From contig JAGZUF010000001.1 of assembly GCA_018380115.1 (NCBI GenBank), positions 62,001-126,000 of the forward strand: DNA of 64,000 nt, in the 5' to 3' direction. Source of the stretch: Oscillospiraceae bacterium (GTDB lineage Bacteria; Bacillota; Clostridia; Oscillospirales; Ruminococcaceae). This document shows, piece by piece, positions 16,341-25,001 of the stretch. The position numbers and the translations under genes are program-made. Positions within the stretch are counted from its first letter, which is position 1. Every line of letters begins with the position of its first letter. The notes beneath the pieces were generated by a model. That model worked only from the letters and a program-made list of their open reading frames with translations. It did not search any database and was not told the origin of the DNA.

Positions 16341-16757
16341 ATGCTGTTCGAGGCCACGTTCAAGGCCCTGGGAGACCCCACGCGCCGGCGCATTCTGGAG
16401 CTTCTGCGCCGCGGCGAGATGAGCGCGGGCGAGCTGGGCGCCCAGTTCGACGCCACGGGCGCCACCATATCGCACCACCTCTCTGTGCTGAAGGCCGCAG
16501 GCCTTGTCAGCGATGAAAAGCGCGGCAAGTATATTTATTATTCCCTGGATACCAGCGTGATGGAGGACATCTTCGCATGGCTGGCCTGTCTGTGCGGCCC
16601 CCAGCAGGCCGGCACAGGGGCCGCGCCCAAGGGCGGTGCACAGCAAAAGGCGCCTTCTGCCCCCGCGCGGGGGCAGGCCGCCGGTGCTGCCGGCGGCGGG
16701 GCTTCGGGCCCGCGGCAAAACCGCGGCAAACACGCCGCAGGGCAAAGTGAAAAATAG
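16341..16757 (+). CDS. ArsR/SdpR-family winged-helix repressor
   Basis: A 138-residue protein. Residues about 3-85 form an ArsR-type winged helix: FKALGDPTRRRILELL, the recognition helix GATISHHLSVLKAAGLV and the wing EKRGKYIYYSL. The C-terminal 50 residues are a low-complexity Ala/Gly/Gln tail. The ATG at 16,341 follows GGAAGGAAGG. The next gene encodes an SdpI-like membrane protein; in Bacillus, SdpR represses the sdpRI operon and is captured by SdpI at the membrane, so the same logic is likely here (inference). No metal-binding Cys cluster typical of ArsR is evident. Confidence 0.9.
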   Translation: MLFEATFKALGDPTRRRILELLRRGEMSAGELGAQFDATGATISHHLSVLKAAGLVSDEKRGKYIYYSLDTSVMEDIFAWLACLCGPQQAGTGAAPKGGAQQKAPSAPARGQAAGAAGGGASGPRQNRGKHAAGQSEK

Positions 16758-16838
16758 CCGGAAAAGCGCATGGCACAGCCATTTTCCGGCGCTTTGAAAC
16801 ACCGCGCAGGGCAAGCTGAGGGCAAACGGAGGGCAACA

Positions 16839-17633
16839 ATGGAACAAAGTACAAATAATACATATACACGCGATACACGCGTGTGTGAAGAAAGCGGCGC
16901 AGGCGGCCTGCACGCCGCCGCCCCCGCCCCGCAGGGGCGGCGAGGAGAAGGCCGGCGCGGCACGCCCGGCCGCGGGCTGGAGTGTGTGATATGGGCGCTG
17001 GCCTTTGCGCCCCTTGTGCTGTGCGCCGTTTTGTGGCGCAGCCTGCCGCAGCAGCTGCCCATGCAGTTTTCGCTGGACGGCGAGGTGAACCGCCTTGGCG
17101 GCAAGGCGGAATTTCTTGCGATGTGCGCCGCAGGCCCGGCGCTGACGGCGCTGCTGGCGTTTCTGCCCCGCATAGACCCGCACCGCGAAAATTACCGCAA
17201 GTTTGCAAAGGGCTACCGCGTGCTGCGGCTGGCCTTTGCACTGTTCTACCTGCTGGCGGCGTGCACCGTGCCGGTGGCCGCCCTTTTCCCGCAGGTGTTC
17301 CGGCAGTTTCCGTTCTCGCGCCTGATGCTGGCCGCGCTGGGCCTTTTGTTCTGCGTGCTGGGCAACTTTATGCCCAAGTTCCGGCACAACTATTTCTGCG
17401 GCATCAAAAGCCCCTGGGCCCTGGCGGATGAGGAAAACTGGCGGCGCACCCACCGCTTTGCAGGGCCGCTGTGGTTCTGGGGCGGGCTGGGCGTCGCCGT
17501 GCTGAGCTTTGTTCTGCCGGAGGCGGCCATGTTTGCCGCCAGCTTTGCGGTTTTTCTGGCACTGGCGCTGGTGCCGTTCGTATATTCGTACATTTTGTAC
17601 AAAAAAGCGCACGCAAATACGCGCGGTTCTTAG
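16839..17633 (+). CDS. SdpI-family membrane protein
   Basis: A 264-residue membrane protein. After a glycine-rich hydrophilic N-terminus of about 45 residues come a DUF1648-like helix pair (LPMQFSLDGEVNRLGGKAEF) and the SdpI signature GIKSPWALADEENWRRTHRF, with about six helices in all. SdpI proteins give immunity to the SDP toxin in Bacillus and act as signal receptors for SdpR; most homologues, as here, lack the toxin genes, so the ligand is unknown. SD GGAGG precedes ATG 16,839. It forms an operon with the upstream ArsR gene. Confidence 0.88.
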   Translation: MEQSTNNTYTRDTRVCEESGAGGLHAAAPAPQGRRGEGRRGTPGRGLECVIWALAFAPLVLCAVLWRSLPQQLPMQFSLDGEVNRLGGKAEFLAMCAAGPALTALLAFLPRIDPHRENYRKFAKGYRVLRLAFALFYLLAACTVPVAALFPQVFRQFPFSRLMLAALGLLFCVLGNFMPKFRHNYFCGIKSPWALADEENWRRTHRFAGPLWFWGGLGVAVLSFVLPEAAMFAASFAVFLALALVPFVYSYILYKKAHANTRGS

Positions 17634-17662
17634 TTGCTTTTGGGCCGCCCGTGCGATATACT
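17634..17662 (+). promoter_or_regulatory. fba promoter
   Basis: TTGCTT and TATACT are separated by 17 nt, 85 nt before the fba start. Confidence 0.6.
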
Positions 17663-17746
17663 AGGGTTAGTTAATTTTGTGACAAAGGCGCCGTGCCCCG
17701 CAGGGGCCCCGCCCGCCCTCACCACAGAAAATGGAGGATGCATACT

Positions 17747-18610
17747 ATGCTGGTAAATGCAACGGAAATGCTGAAAAAGGCCCGTGACGGCCACTATGCC
17801 GTGGGCCACTTCAACATCAACAACCTGGAGTGGACAAAGGCCATTCTGCAGACGGCCGAAGAGCTGAAGAGCCCGGTAATCCTTGGCGTGAGCGAGGGCG
17901 CGGGCAAATACATGACGGGCTTCAAAACGGTGACGGCCATGGTGGACGCCATGGTGGACAGCCTTGGCATCACCGTGCCGGTGGCCCTGCATCTGGACCA
18001 CGGCACCTATGAGGGCGCGAAGGCGTGCCTTGCGGCAGGCTTCTCCTCCATCATGTTCGACGGCAGCCACTACGCCATTGAAGAGAACATGGAAAAGACC
18101 AGGGAACTTGTGGCCCTCGCGCATGCGCAGGGCGCCTCTATCGAGGCCGAGGTGGGCGCTATCGGCGGCGAAGAGGACGGCGTGATTGGCGCAGGCGAGG
18201 TGGCAGACCCCGCTGAGTGCGCGCAGATAGCGGGCCTTGGGGTGGATTTTCTGGCCGCGGGCATCGGCAATATCCACGGCGTGTATCCCGCCAACTGGAA
18301 GGGGCTTGACTTCGACGCGCTGCAGCGCATCCATGAAGCCACGGACCACATCCCCCTGGTGCTGCACGGCGGCACGGGCATCCCGGCCGACATGATTCAA
18401 AAGGCCATCAGCCTGGGCGTTTCCAAAATCAACGTGAACACCGAGTGCCAGCTGGCCTTCGCCGCCGCCACGCGCAAATATGTGGAAGAGGGCAAGGACA
18501 AGCAGGGCAAGGGCTTCGACCCGCGCAAGCTGCTGGCCCCCGGCGTAGAGGCCATCAAGGCCACCGTGAAGGAAAAAATGGAGCTGTTCGGCTCTGTGGG
18601 CAAGGCGTAA
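17747..18610 (+). CDS. fba: Class II fructose-1,6-bisphosphate aldolase
   Basis: A 287-residue zinc-dependent aldolase that cleaves fructose-1,6-bisphosphate to glyceraldehyde-3-phosphate and DHAP in glycolysis. The zinc-site motif HLDHG is at 82-86, VLHGGTGIP carries the second metal His and substrate-binding glycines, and KINVNTECQ binds phosphate. Length and N-terminus (MLVNATEML) fit the Bacillus/Clostridium FbaA group; tagatose-bisphosphate aldolases are close relatives and cannot be wholly excluded. The start is placed at 17,747 because GGAGG sits 8 nt upstream. Confidence 0.93.
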   Translation: MLVNATEMLKKARDGHYAVGHFNINNLEWTKAILQTAEELKSPVILGVSEGAGKYMTGFKTVTAMVDAMVDSLGITVPVALHLDHGTYEGAKACLAAGFSSIMFDGSHYAIEENMEKTRELVALAHAQGASIEAEVGAIGGEEDGVIGAGEVADPAECAQIAGLGVDFLAAGIGNIHGVYPANWKGLDFDALQRIHEATDHIPLVLHGGTGIPADMIQKAISLGVSKINVNTECQLAFAAATRKYVEEGKDKQGKGFDPRKLLAPGVEAIKATVKEKMELFGSVGKA

Positions 18611-18923
18611 GGCGCGCTGCCGGGCATCCTCACAGCCACCGGCGCGCGCCGGCGGTTTGTGCCTCTTTCGCCTTTTTTATCAGCCGGGTGCATCTCATTC
18701 TTCCACTGCAGGCAGCCCCGGCTTTCCATCCCTGCTCTTGGCTCGGCTCGCTGGCGGTTCCCCGCTTTGCTCGGGTATTATTCCGGGCATCGCGAAAGCG
18801 GGCGGGGGCCATCCGCACTGCCGCTGGCTTTTTTCACAACAAGGCCCCCGTTTTCCTGCGAAAACGGGGGCCTTGCTTATCTGCCCTTTTCAGCCTGTCT
18901 GCGTCCGCACTGTGCCGTATGCG
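18611..18923. other. Gene-free stretch between convergent fba and nox
   Basis: No gene is seen. The stretch has a GC-rich palindrome near 18,636-18,655 just after fba and a strong terminator at its other end. Confidence 0.6.
18840..18875. terminator. Bidirectional terminator
   Basis: A perfect 15-bp stem, CAAGGCCCCCGTTTT with AAAACGGGGGCCTTG and a 6-nt loop, lies between convergent genes. Confidence 0.85.
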
Positions 18924-20261
18924 TCATTGTGCGCCCAGGGCAGCCATGGTGATATAGTTGTACGGCGCATTGAAATGCGGCAGGAAGAAAATATCAAGCA
19001 GCTTGAGCTGGTCGATGGTATAGCCCTGCTCGATAGCCAGCGAGAACATGTGCAGGCCCATAGAGACGTCCTGGCTGCTGGCCAGCTCGGCGCCCAGAAT
19101 GCGGCGCGTAGCCCTGTCGTACACCACGCGCAGCCAGGTTTTATAGTTGCCGCTTTCGATGAAAGAGGCCTTCTGCCAGTCCTCCCTGTCGGTGGCCGCG
19201 GCGTCATAGCCCAGCGCGCGCGCCTTTTTCAGCGAAAGGCCAGTGCTGAACATATTCCAGCCCCAGATGGAAATGCCGTTCGAGCCCTGCACGCCGCTGC
19301 CCTCCAGCCGCGTGCCGCATGCGTTGTGTGCAGCCACGATGCCAGTGCGCACGGCATTGGTGGCAAGGGCGATATAGTCTGTGCCGCGGGTGGCATTGTT
19401 GTACACGGTGGCACAGTCGCCTATGGCGAATACAGCCGCGTCGCTGGTGCGCTGGCAGCGGTCTACCAGATACGGGCCATGGCGCCACAGGTCTAAATGG
19501 CCCTCGCCCAGCTTTGTATTGGCACGGAAGCCAATGGCAAACACCACCATATCGGCCTCTATGGCACCCTTGTCCGTCACCACGCGCTGCACACGGCCTT
19601 CGCCCTCAATGCGCCGCACCGTCTGGCCGAAGGCCAGCTTCACGCCGCCCTGGCGCAGGGTGTCCGCCATGCGGGTGCAGAAATCCTCGTCATAATAGCT
19701 GGAAAGGCAGGTGGGCGCGCAGTCGATCAGCGTGGTGTCGCGGCCATTGCGCACAAAGGCCTCGGCCAGTTCCACCCCAATATAGCCCGCGCCCACCACG
19801 GCCACGCGGCGGATATCGCTGCGGGCCAGCTTGTCTATCACGGCCTGTGCATGGCTGTACTCTTTCACAAACTGCACATTCTCAAGCTCCATGCCCGGCA
19901 CAGGCGGGCAGACGGGCACCGAACCTGTGGAGAGAATGAGCCTGTCATAGCTTTGGGTAATGGCCGCTCCGTCCTTCGTGCGCGCAGTGACCCGCTTTGC
20001 GGCAAAGTCGATATGCGTCACTTCTGTTTCCATATGCACGGTGGCGCCCTTTTGCTCAAAGGCCTCCTTCGAGGCATAAAACAGCCCGCCGGGGCCGCTT
20101 ATCTGCCCGCCTATCCACAGTGCCATGCCGCAGCCCAGAAAGCTGATGGCGCTGCTGCGGTCAAACACTACCACATGCTTGTCCTTGTAATTGTCCAATA
20201 TGGTATTGATGGCGGCCGTGCCCGCGTGGTTCGCACCTATCACCACAATAGTTTCGCTCAT
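18924..20261 (-). CDS. nox: NADH oxidase / CoA-disulfide reductase family flavoprotein
   Basis: A 445-residue FAD/NAD(P)-dependent pyridine-nucleotide disulfide oxidoreductase. The N-terminal FAD motif (VVIGANHAGTAA), the single redox Cys in SFLGCGMALW (about residue 42), the NAD motif VVGAGYIGVELAEA and the FAD-contacting IGDCAT are present. This layout is shared by water-forming NADH oxidase and CoA-disulfide reductase; in an anaerobe oxygen detoxification with NAD+ regeneration is the commoner role. Start ATG 20,261 follows GGGAGGG. Monocistronic. Confidence 0.88.
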   Translation of the reverse strand: MSETIVVIGANHAGTAAINTILDNYKDKHVVVFDRSSAISFLGCGMALWIGGQISGPGGLFYASKEAFEQKGATVHMETEVTHIDFAAKRVTARTKDGAAITQSYDRLILSTGSVPVCPPVPGMELENVQFVKEYSHAQAVIDKLARSDIRRVAVVGAGYIGVELAEAFVRNGRDTTLIDCAPTCLSSYYDEDFCTRMADTLRQGGVKLAFGQTVRRIEGEGRVQRVVTDKGAIEADMVVFAIGFRANTKLGEGHLDLWRHGPYLVDRCQRTSDAAVFAIGDCATVYNNATRGTDYIALATNAVRTGIVAAHNACGTRLEGSGVQGSNGISIWGWNMFSTGLSLKKARALGYDAAATDREDWQKASFIESGNYKTWLRVVYDRATRRILGAELASSQDVSMGLHMFSLAIEQGYTIDQLKLLDIFFLPHFNAPYNYITMAALGAQ

Positions 20262-20300
20262 GATAAGCCCTCCCAAAAGATATAAAATATCATTATCTCC

Positions 20301-20329
20301 AGTGTACCGCGCCGGACGCTGTGCGTCAA
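20301..20329 (-). promoter_or_regulatory. Promoter of nox
   Basis: On the minus strand TTGACG (20,329-20,324) and TACACT (20,306-20,301) are 17 nt apart. An AT-rich GATAATGATATTTTATATC follows before the SD. Confidence 0.65.
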
Positions 20330-20930
20330 GTATATTTTCGGCGCACAGCTTTGCACTCATTCCCGAGAAAAATCAGTGGGCTTTGCGCGTATTTTCTGGT
20401 ATAATATGCCCGCCCGGCGAATGCATACAAGAGCGCGGCATAAAACCGGCTGAACGGGCGGTGCACCCGCAGCGGTGCACCCGCAGCGGTGCAGGCCGCA
20501 AGGCGTGCCGTGCAGCTGAACATACGGCATGGGGCCTTTGCTCCGCAGGCACAGGCGAAAGGGCACGCCGGTACAGCAAGGCAGAGGGCTGCCTGCCTGT
20601 TGCAGGCATGTGTCTTGCCCTGCTGGGCCCCGCCTGCCCCGGCATTGCCTCCGCTTACCTGCCGCAAGCGGATATTGTGCTTTGCGGGACCCTTTGCAGC
20701 CGCAGGGCGCTTTGGCGCTGCTGTGCGCCCCAATGCCTGCTTCAGAAGGCGGCGCTTTTCTGCCTCATCGCACCTGAGGGCGCGACATGACGCCGGAAAT
20801 GCGGCGTCCGGCCCTGCCCGGCGCGGGGCGATGCATGTGCCGGGCAAATGTGGTACAATAGGCACAGGGTGCACAGCGGCAGGCCCTGCCCGGCTGCGCC
20901 GCATAAACATGCACGAAACGGAGTGCTTTT
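20330..20930. other. Gene-free stretch upstream of sdaAB
   Basis: About 600 nt without a convincing gene; the open frames have Cys/Ala-rich shadow composition and no SD. A short tandem repeat lies at 20,458-20,493, and isolated -10-like TATAAT (20,400) and TACAAT (20,854) elements lack good -35 partners. Confidence 0.5.
20458..20493 (+). repeat. Short tandem repeat
   Basis: The 14-nt unit GCGGTGCACCCGCA occurs twice in a row, followed by a partial third unit. Confidence 0.8.
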
Positions 20931-21590
20931 ATGAACGTCTTCGACATCATTGGGCCGGTGATGATAGGCCCCTCCTCCAGCCACACGGCGGGCGCCGCGC
21001 GGCTGGGGCGCATCGCCCGCGCACTTTTGGGCCAGCGGCCCGTGCGGGCCGACATTCTTCTGCACGGCAGCTTTGCCAAAACCTACCGCGGCCACGGCAC
21101 AGACAAGGCCATTGTAGCGGGCGTGCTGGGTATGGCGCCGGACGATGCGCGCATCCGCGAGAGCCTTGCGCTGGCGCAGATGACGGGGCTGGCCGTCTCC
21201 ATCACGCCCGGCGAAATAGACGGCGCGCACCCCAACACGGCGCGCATCGAGCTTTGGGGCGAGGGCGGCGGCCGCGCCAGCATGCAGGGGGCCAGCGTGG
21301 GCGGGGGCAACATCCTTGTCACACGGGTAAACGGCCTGCCCGCAGAGCTGGACGGCGCGCACGCGGCGCTCATCGTGGTGCATGTGGACGCACCCGGCAC
21401 CATTGCCGCCGTGACGGAGGAAGTGAGCCGCGCGGGCGCAAACATCTGCAATTTCCGTCTGGCGCGCGCCGCAAAGGGCGGTACCGCCGTGATGACCATT
21501 GAGGTGGACGGCGCGCTGGATAACGCGCTGGCTGCCCGCGTGCGGGCGCTGGCCAACGTGCAGGCCGTGACGCTGCTGGCCCCTGTGTGA
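20931..21590 (+). CDS. sdaAB: L-serine dehydratase, iron-sulfur-dependent, beta subunit
   Basis: A 219-residue small subunit of the two-component Fe-S L-serine ammonia-lyase, which converts serine to pyruvate and ammonia. The N-terminal motif GPVMIGPSSSHTAGA and the HGSFAKTYRGHGTD block are diagnostic; residues about 145-215 form an ACT-like domain (VHVDAPGTIAAVTEEVSRAG). It lies 10 nt before the alpha subunit. Splitting into two subunits is the usual clostridial arrangement. Confidence 0.95.
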   Translation: MNVFDIIGPVMIGPSSSHTAGAARLGRIARALLGQRPVRADILLHGSFAKTYRGHGTDKAIVAGVLGMAPDDARIRESLALAQMTGLAVSITPGEIDGAHPNTARIELWGEGGGRASMQGASVGGGNILVTRVNGLPAELDGAHAALIVVHVDAPGTIAAVTEEVSRAGANICNFRLARAAKGGTAVMTIEVDGALDNALAARVRALANVQAVTLLAPV

Positions 21591-21609
21591 GCGAAAGGAG
21601 ATGCCCGTT

Positions 21610-22548
21610 TTGACAGAGCTTCATTTTGATTCCCTTGCCGCGCTTGCTGCCGAGGCCGAGGCGCAGAAGGCGCCCATCTCGGCCGTGGTGCTTGCGGCGC
21701 AGGCCCGCAGCACAGAGCGCAGCCGGCAGGCCCTGTATGAACAGATGCGCCAAAACCTGGAGGTCATGCGCGAAAGCGTGCGGCAGGGCCTTGCGCCCGG
21801 CGTGAAAAGCGCCAGCGGCCTTTCCGGCGGCGACGCGCACCGCATGGCCGCCGCCTTTGCAGGCGGCGGGGCCGGGCTGTGCGGGCCCGCGCTGTGCGGC
21901 GCGCTGGCAAAGGCCGTTGCCGTGGCGGAATGGAACGCCGCCATGGGGCGCATTGTGGCGGCGCCCACGGCGGGCTCGTGCGGCATTCTGCCCGCGGCTG
22001 TGCTGGGTGCCGAAGAGGCGCTGGGCCTTGCGGAAGAGCCCTGCGTGATGGCGCTGTTCTGCGCCGCGGGCGTTGGGTTGGTAATTGCGCACAACGCCTG
22101 CCTTGCGGGCGCGCAGGGCGGCTGTCAGGCCGAGTGCGGCTCGGCGGCCGCCATGGCCAGCGCCGCGCTGGTAGAGCTGTGCGGCGGCACGCCCGCCATG
22201 GCGCTTTCCGCCGTGGCGCTGACGCTGAAAAGCATGCTGGGCCTTGTGTGCGACCCGGTGGCCGGCCTTGTGGAGATACCATGCATTAAGCGCAACGCCA
22301 CGGCCACCGCCATTGCCTTCGCCTGCGCCGAAATGGCTTTGGCCGGGGTGGAAAGCGCCATCCCGGCAGACGAGGTGGTGGCCGCCATGAAGCGCGTGGG
22401 CGACAGCATGCCCGCTGCCCTGAAAGAAACGGCGGATGGCGGCCTTGCGGCTACCCCCACGGCACAGGCGCTGTTCGAGCAGGTGTTCGGCCCTGCGGCG
22501 CAGGGCGCAGCCCCCGGCGGCTGCGCCGCGTGCCGCGCATGCCGGTAA
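21610..22548 (+). CDS. sdaAA: L-serine dehydratase, iron-sulfur-dependent, alpha subunit
   Basis: A large subunit of about 312 residues that carries the catalytic 4Fe-4S cluster. Visible motifs are SGLSGGDAHRM, AAPTAGSCGILPA, NACLAGAQGGCQAECGSAAAMASA and CDPVAGLVEIPCIKRN, which together hold the cluster-binding Cys residues. The SD AAAGGAG directly abuts an ATG at 21,601 with no spacing, so the TTG at 21,610 (9-nt spacing) is the likelier start. The C-terminus has an extra CxxCxxC tail (CAACRAC) not needed for the family. Partner of sdaAB. Confidence 0.93.
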   Translation: MTELHFDSLAALAAEAEAQKAPISAVVLAAQARSTERSRQALYEQMRQNLEVMRESVRQGLAPGVKSASGLSGGDAHRMAAAFAGGGAGLCGPALCGALAKAVAVAEWNAAMGRIVAAPTAGSCGILPAAVLGAEEALGLAEEPCVMALFCAAGVGLVIAHNACLAGAQGGCQAECGSAAAMASAALVELCGGTPAMALSAVALTLKSMLGLVCDPVAGLVEIPCIKRNATATAIAFACAEMALAGVESAIPADEVVAAMKRVGDSMPAALKETADGGLAATPTAQALFEQVFGPAAQGAAPGGCAACRACR

Positions 22549-22792
22549 GCGCGGGCGCATGGCGGTACAGCGAAAGCGTGATGGAAAAGGCTTCCTCTGT
22601 ATTCTCAGCTGGGTTGGCAGACCTCAGCTTCATCTATCGGGGAGCTTCTTTTTTGTCCATAGCTGAGGCTTTTTATCTCCGCTGGCAGAGCCGGGAGGAT
22701 GCTTTTTACAAGACGAGACGGCCTCGTGCACCTAGTGTGCGCGGGGCTGCCTTTTTGCGCGCGGCGCAAAGCGCGAAAACAGCCCCCTGCAC

Positions 22793-22985
22793 CAGGTGCG
22801 TTGACGCAAGAAGCCACCGGTTTTGGCTGGCGGCCTTGATGCCTGACATACGCAAAAAGCCCGGTAAGCCGTCAGATTTGCTGAACTTTTTTGCACATAC
22901 CTCCTCCAAAGCCGCCCGGCCAAAACCGCACAGCACCTTGGAAACGGCAATTTTTGATGCAAAGCAGGGAAACTTTCCGCAGATA
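22793..22985 (-). repeat. Dispersed intergenic repeat, copy B
   Basis: Read on the minus strand this matches copy A at 205-412 in block order. The terminator-like hairpin of copy A is degenerate here. A further partial copy in the opposite direction (TTCTTGCGGCAGCGCACCTT, about 23,050) lies within 300 nt, so the two form an imperfect inverted pair. Confidence 0.55.
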
Positions 22986-23230
22986 CCCTTTGTGCCTGTC
23001 AAGAAAATCTGAAGAGGCTGTGTGCAAAAATTGCCTTTTAGGGGCAATGCTTTCTTGCGGCAGCGCACCTTGTGCTGGGGAGTGCTTTTCCGCTTGGCCT
23101 TTCGTCCATGCCCGTCCATGGGCTTCCGCCGCCCTGGGCGTCCCGGCGGCCCGTTTGGCGGAGGCTGTTTTGAAAGCCGAAAGGGCCCATACGATAGCCG
23201 CTTTCCCTCATGGAATATTTTTCGCAAGAA

Positions 23231-23277
23231 AAGGCAGGCTACACAAAGGAATACGGCTGTGTGCAGCCTGCCTTTAT
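23231..23277. terminator. Strong hairpin, terminator-like
   Basis: AAGGCAGGCT-CACA pairs with TGTG-AGCCTGCCTT and a T-rich tail follows. No gene in the window obviously uses it. Confidence 0.5.
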
Positions 23278-23594
23278 TTGAGGCATTTGCAGGTATAAGG
23301 GGCGCGGATTTCTTTTTGCGCCCTTCCTCCGCCGGGGCAGGGAAAGCACGCCTTGTCCGGAATGTCCGGAATGTCCGGCCCGGCTGTGCTAAAATATGCG
23401 CACTGGACGGCCCGGCCGGGGGAAAGGCGGCGCTGGCCGCCCGCACGGCAGGCAGGGGCGGCCCCGCTTTGGCCGCACGGCCTGCATGCCTGTGCAGCTT
23501 TGTGTGCCCGATGCTTTTCCGGGACGTTTTGCCCTTTCCCCGCATGCCCGGCGCGAGCAGACCGGACCGGCCGCCTGAGGGCGGCCAAAAAAAC

Positions 23595-23620
23595 GGCGCC
23601 CTCCCCGGCAGGAGGGCGCC
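23595..23620 (-). terminator. Terminator of the Na/Pi-phoB-phoR operon
   Basis: GGCGCCCTCC and GGAGGGCGCC arms; on the minus strand the hairpin is followed by CG and T7. Confidence 0.8.
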
Positions 23621-23660
23621 CTCATGGCGGCACGGGCAGGCAGGTTTCGGGCGGCGGTGC

Positions 23661-25001
23661 CTACTGTGCCTGGCCTTGCAGGGGCGGGAACTGCACGGTG
23701 ATGGCCGTGCCCACGCCCACCTGGCTTTCCAGCGAAAGCTGCGCGCCGATGCCTGCGGCGATGTGCTTGACGATGGCAAGGCCAAGGCCCGTGCCCCCCG
23801 TCTCTTTCGAGCGGCTTTTATCCACACGGTAAAAGCGTTCGAACACGCGCTCGCGGTGCTGCTCGGCAATGCCGATGCCCGTGTCGCGCACACACAGGCG
23901 CGCGCCGCCGGGCGTATTTTCAACCGTGACGGTGACGCTGCCGTGCTCTTTGTTATAGCGGACGGCATTGTCGCACAGGTTGTAGATGAGCTCTTCCGCG
24001 TCGCGCCGGGCCGCGCGCACAAAGGCAGCCTCGCCCCGCACCGCAATGGCAACGCCGCGCCTTGCGGCAGAATAATCCAAAAGGTCGGCGCATTCCTTCG
24101 CCACGGCCAAAAGCTCCACCGTTTCCTCCGTGCGGCTCACGCCCTGCGCGTCCAGCTCAGACAGGCGGATAACGTCGTTGATAAGGGTGAGCAGGCGGTC
24201 GGCGCTTTTGTGGATTTCCTCTGAAAAGCGCTTGGCATCCTCCCCTTTTGCCATGCCGCTGGCAATGAGCTCGGAATAACCGGAGATAGCGGCCAGAGGT
24301 GTTTTCAGCTCGTGCGAGACATTGGCCGTGAACTCCTGGCGCATATCGGCGTTTTTCACAATGGCCTCATGCTGGCTGCGGATGGTGTCCATCAGGGGCA
24401 CAAGCTCCGGGTAAGAGGCGGCTGTCTGCTGCTCGCCCGCGCTGTCCATATCATGGGCAAGGCGCTCGATGGGCGCCACAAAGCTGCGTGAAAGCCGCCG
24501 CGAAAGCACCATGCCCAGCGCAATGAGCACCGCACCGGTCGCCAGCGCCGCGGGCAGGGCCTTTGCAAACACCAGCAGAATGCCGTGTGCGTCTTTGGCT
24601 GCACGCAGCACGCTGCCGCTTTCGGTGCGCACGGCATAGTAGAATGTGTTCTGCCCCAGCGTGGACGAGCGGCGCACGGCGCTGCCCTCGCCCGTCTGCT
24701 GGGCCTGCTGCACCTCGGGGCGGTTTGAATGGCTCTCCATCTGGGCTGCGGCGGCATCGGTGTCGTACAGCACGCCGCCGTCCGGGCCTATCAGCGTCAC
24801 ACGCAGGCCGTCCTGCCCCAGCACGGCCTCTTCGCGGGGCAGCACAGTACCTTCGGCGGCCAGCAGGTGCGCGCAGGCGGCAAGGTCCTTCATCACCTGT
24901 GCACGGAACATCTCGTAACAGATGCCCGCGGTAAGCACCAGAGTAAGGCACACGGCCAGCGCCGTCACCAGAAAAAACCTGCGGTTCAGCTTGCGCCTCA
25001 T
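23661..25001 (-). CDS. phoR: Sensor histidine kinase, PhoR type
   Basis: A 446-residue membrane histidine kinase. Membrane helix 1 lies near 9-28, an extracytoplasmic sensor of about 125 residues, helix 2 near 150-170, then HAMP-like linker, HisKA with phospho-acceptor NVSHELKTPL, and HATPase with N box (LCDNAVRYN), DTGIGI and GGTGLGLAIVKHI. The start overlaps the response-regulator stop by 4 nt (ATGA), so translation is coupled. Third gene of the operon after a Na/Pi cotransporter and the regulator, which points to phosphate sensing (inference from context). Confidence 0.9.
   Translation of the reverse strand: MRRKLNRRFFLVTALAVCLTLVLTAGICYEMFRAQVMKDLAACAHLLAAEGTVLPREEAVLGQDGLRVTLIGPDGGVLYDTDAAAAQMESHSNRPEVQQAQQTGEGSAVRRSSTLGQNTFYYAVRTESGSVLRAAKDAHGILLVFAKALPAALATGAVLIALGMVLSRRLSRSFVAPIERLAHDMDSAGEQQTAASYPELVPLMDTIRSQHEAIVKNADMRQEFTANVSHELKTPLAAISGYSELIASGMAKGEDAKRFSEEIHKSADRLLTLINDVIRLSELDAQGVSRTEETVELLAVAKECADLLDYSAARRGVAIAVRGEAAFVRAARRDAEELIYNLCDNAVRYNKEHGSVTVTVENTPGGARLCVRDTGIGIAEQHRERVFERFYRVDKSRSKETGGTGLGLAIVKHIAAGIGAQLSLESQVGVGTAITVQFPPLQGQAQ

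Larger units (their letters stand above)
22549..23660. other. 1.1-kb gene-free, repeat-containing region
   Basis: No gene is supported. Both strands stay open over long distances but without SD sites. The region contains dispersed-repeat copy B (22,793-22,985, minus), a partial inverted copy near 23,045-23,100 (plus), a strong hairpin at 23,231-23,277, short GGAATGTCC repeats near 23,355 and the terminator of phoR at its right end. Confidence 0.55.

Noticed and set aside
20326..20910. Minus-strand open frame of 194 codons between nox and sdaAB
   Set aside because: Cys/Ala/Arg-rich composition, no SD and no recognisable domain.
22706..24052. Long minus-strand open frame through the 22.7-24.0 kb region
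   Set aside because: It joins repeat DNA to another frame of phoR; no SD, and the phoR frame is clearly the real one.
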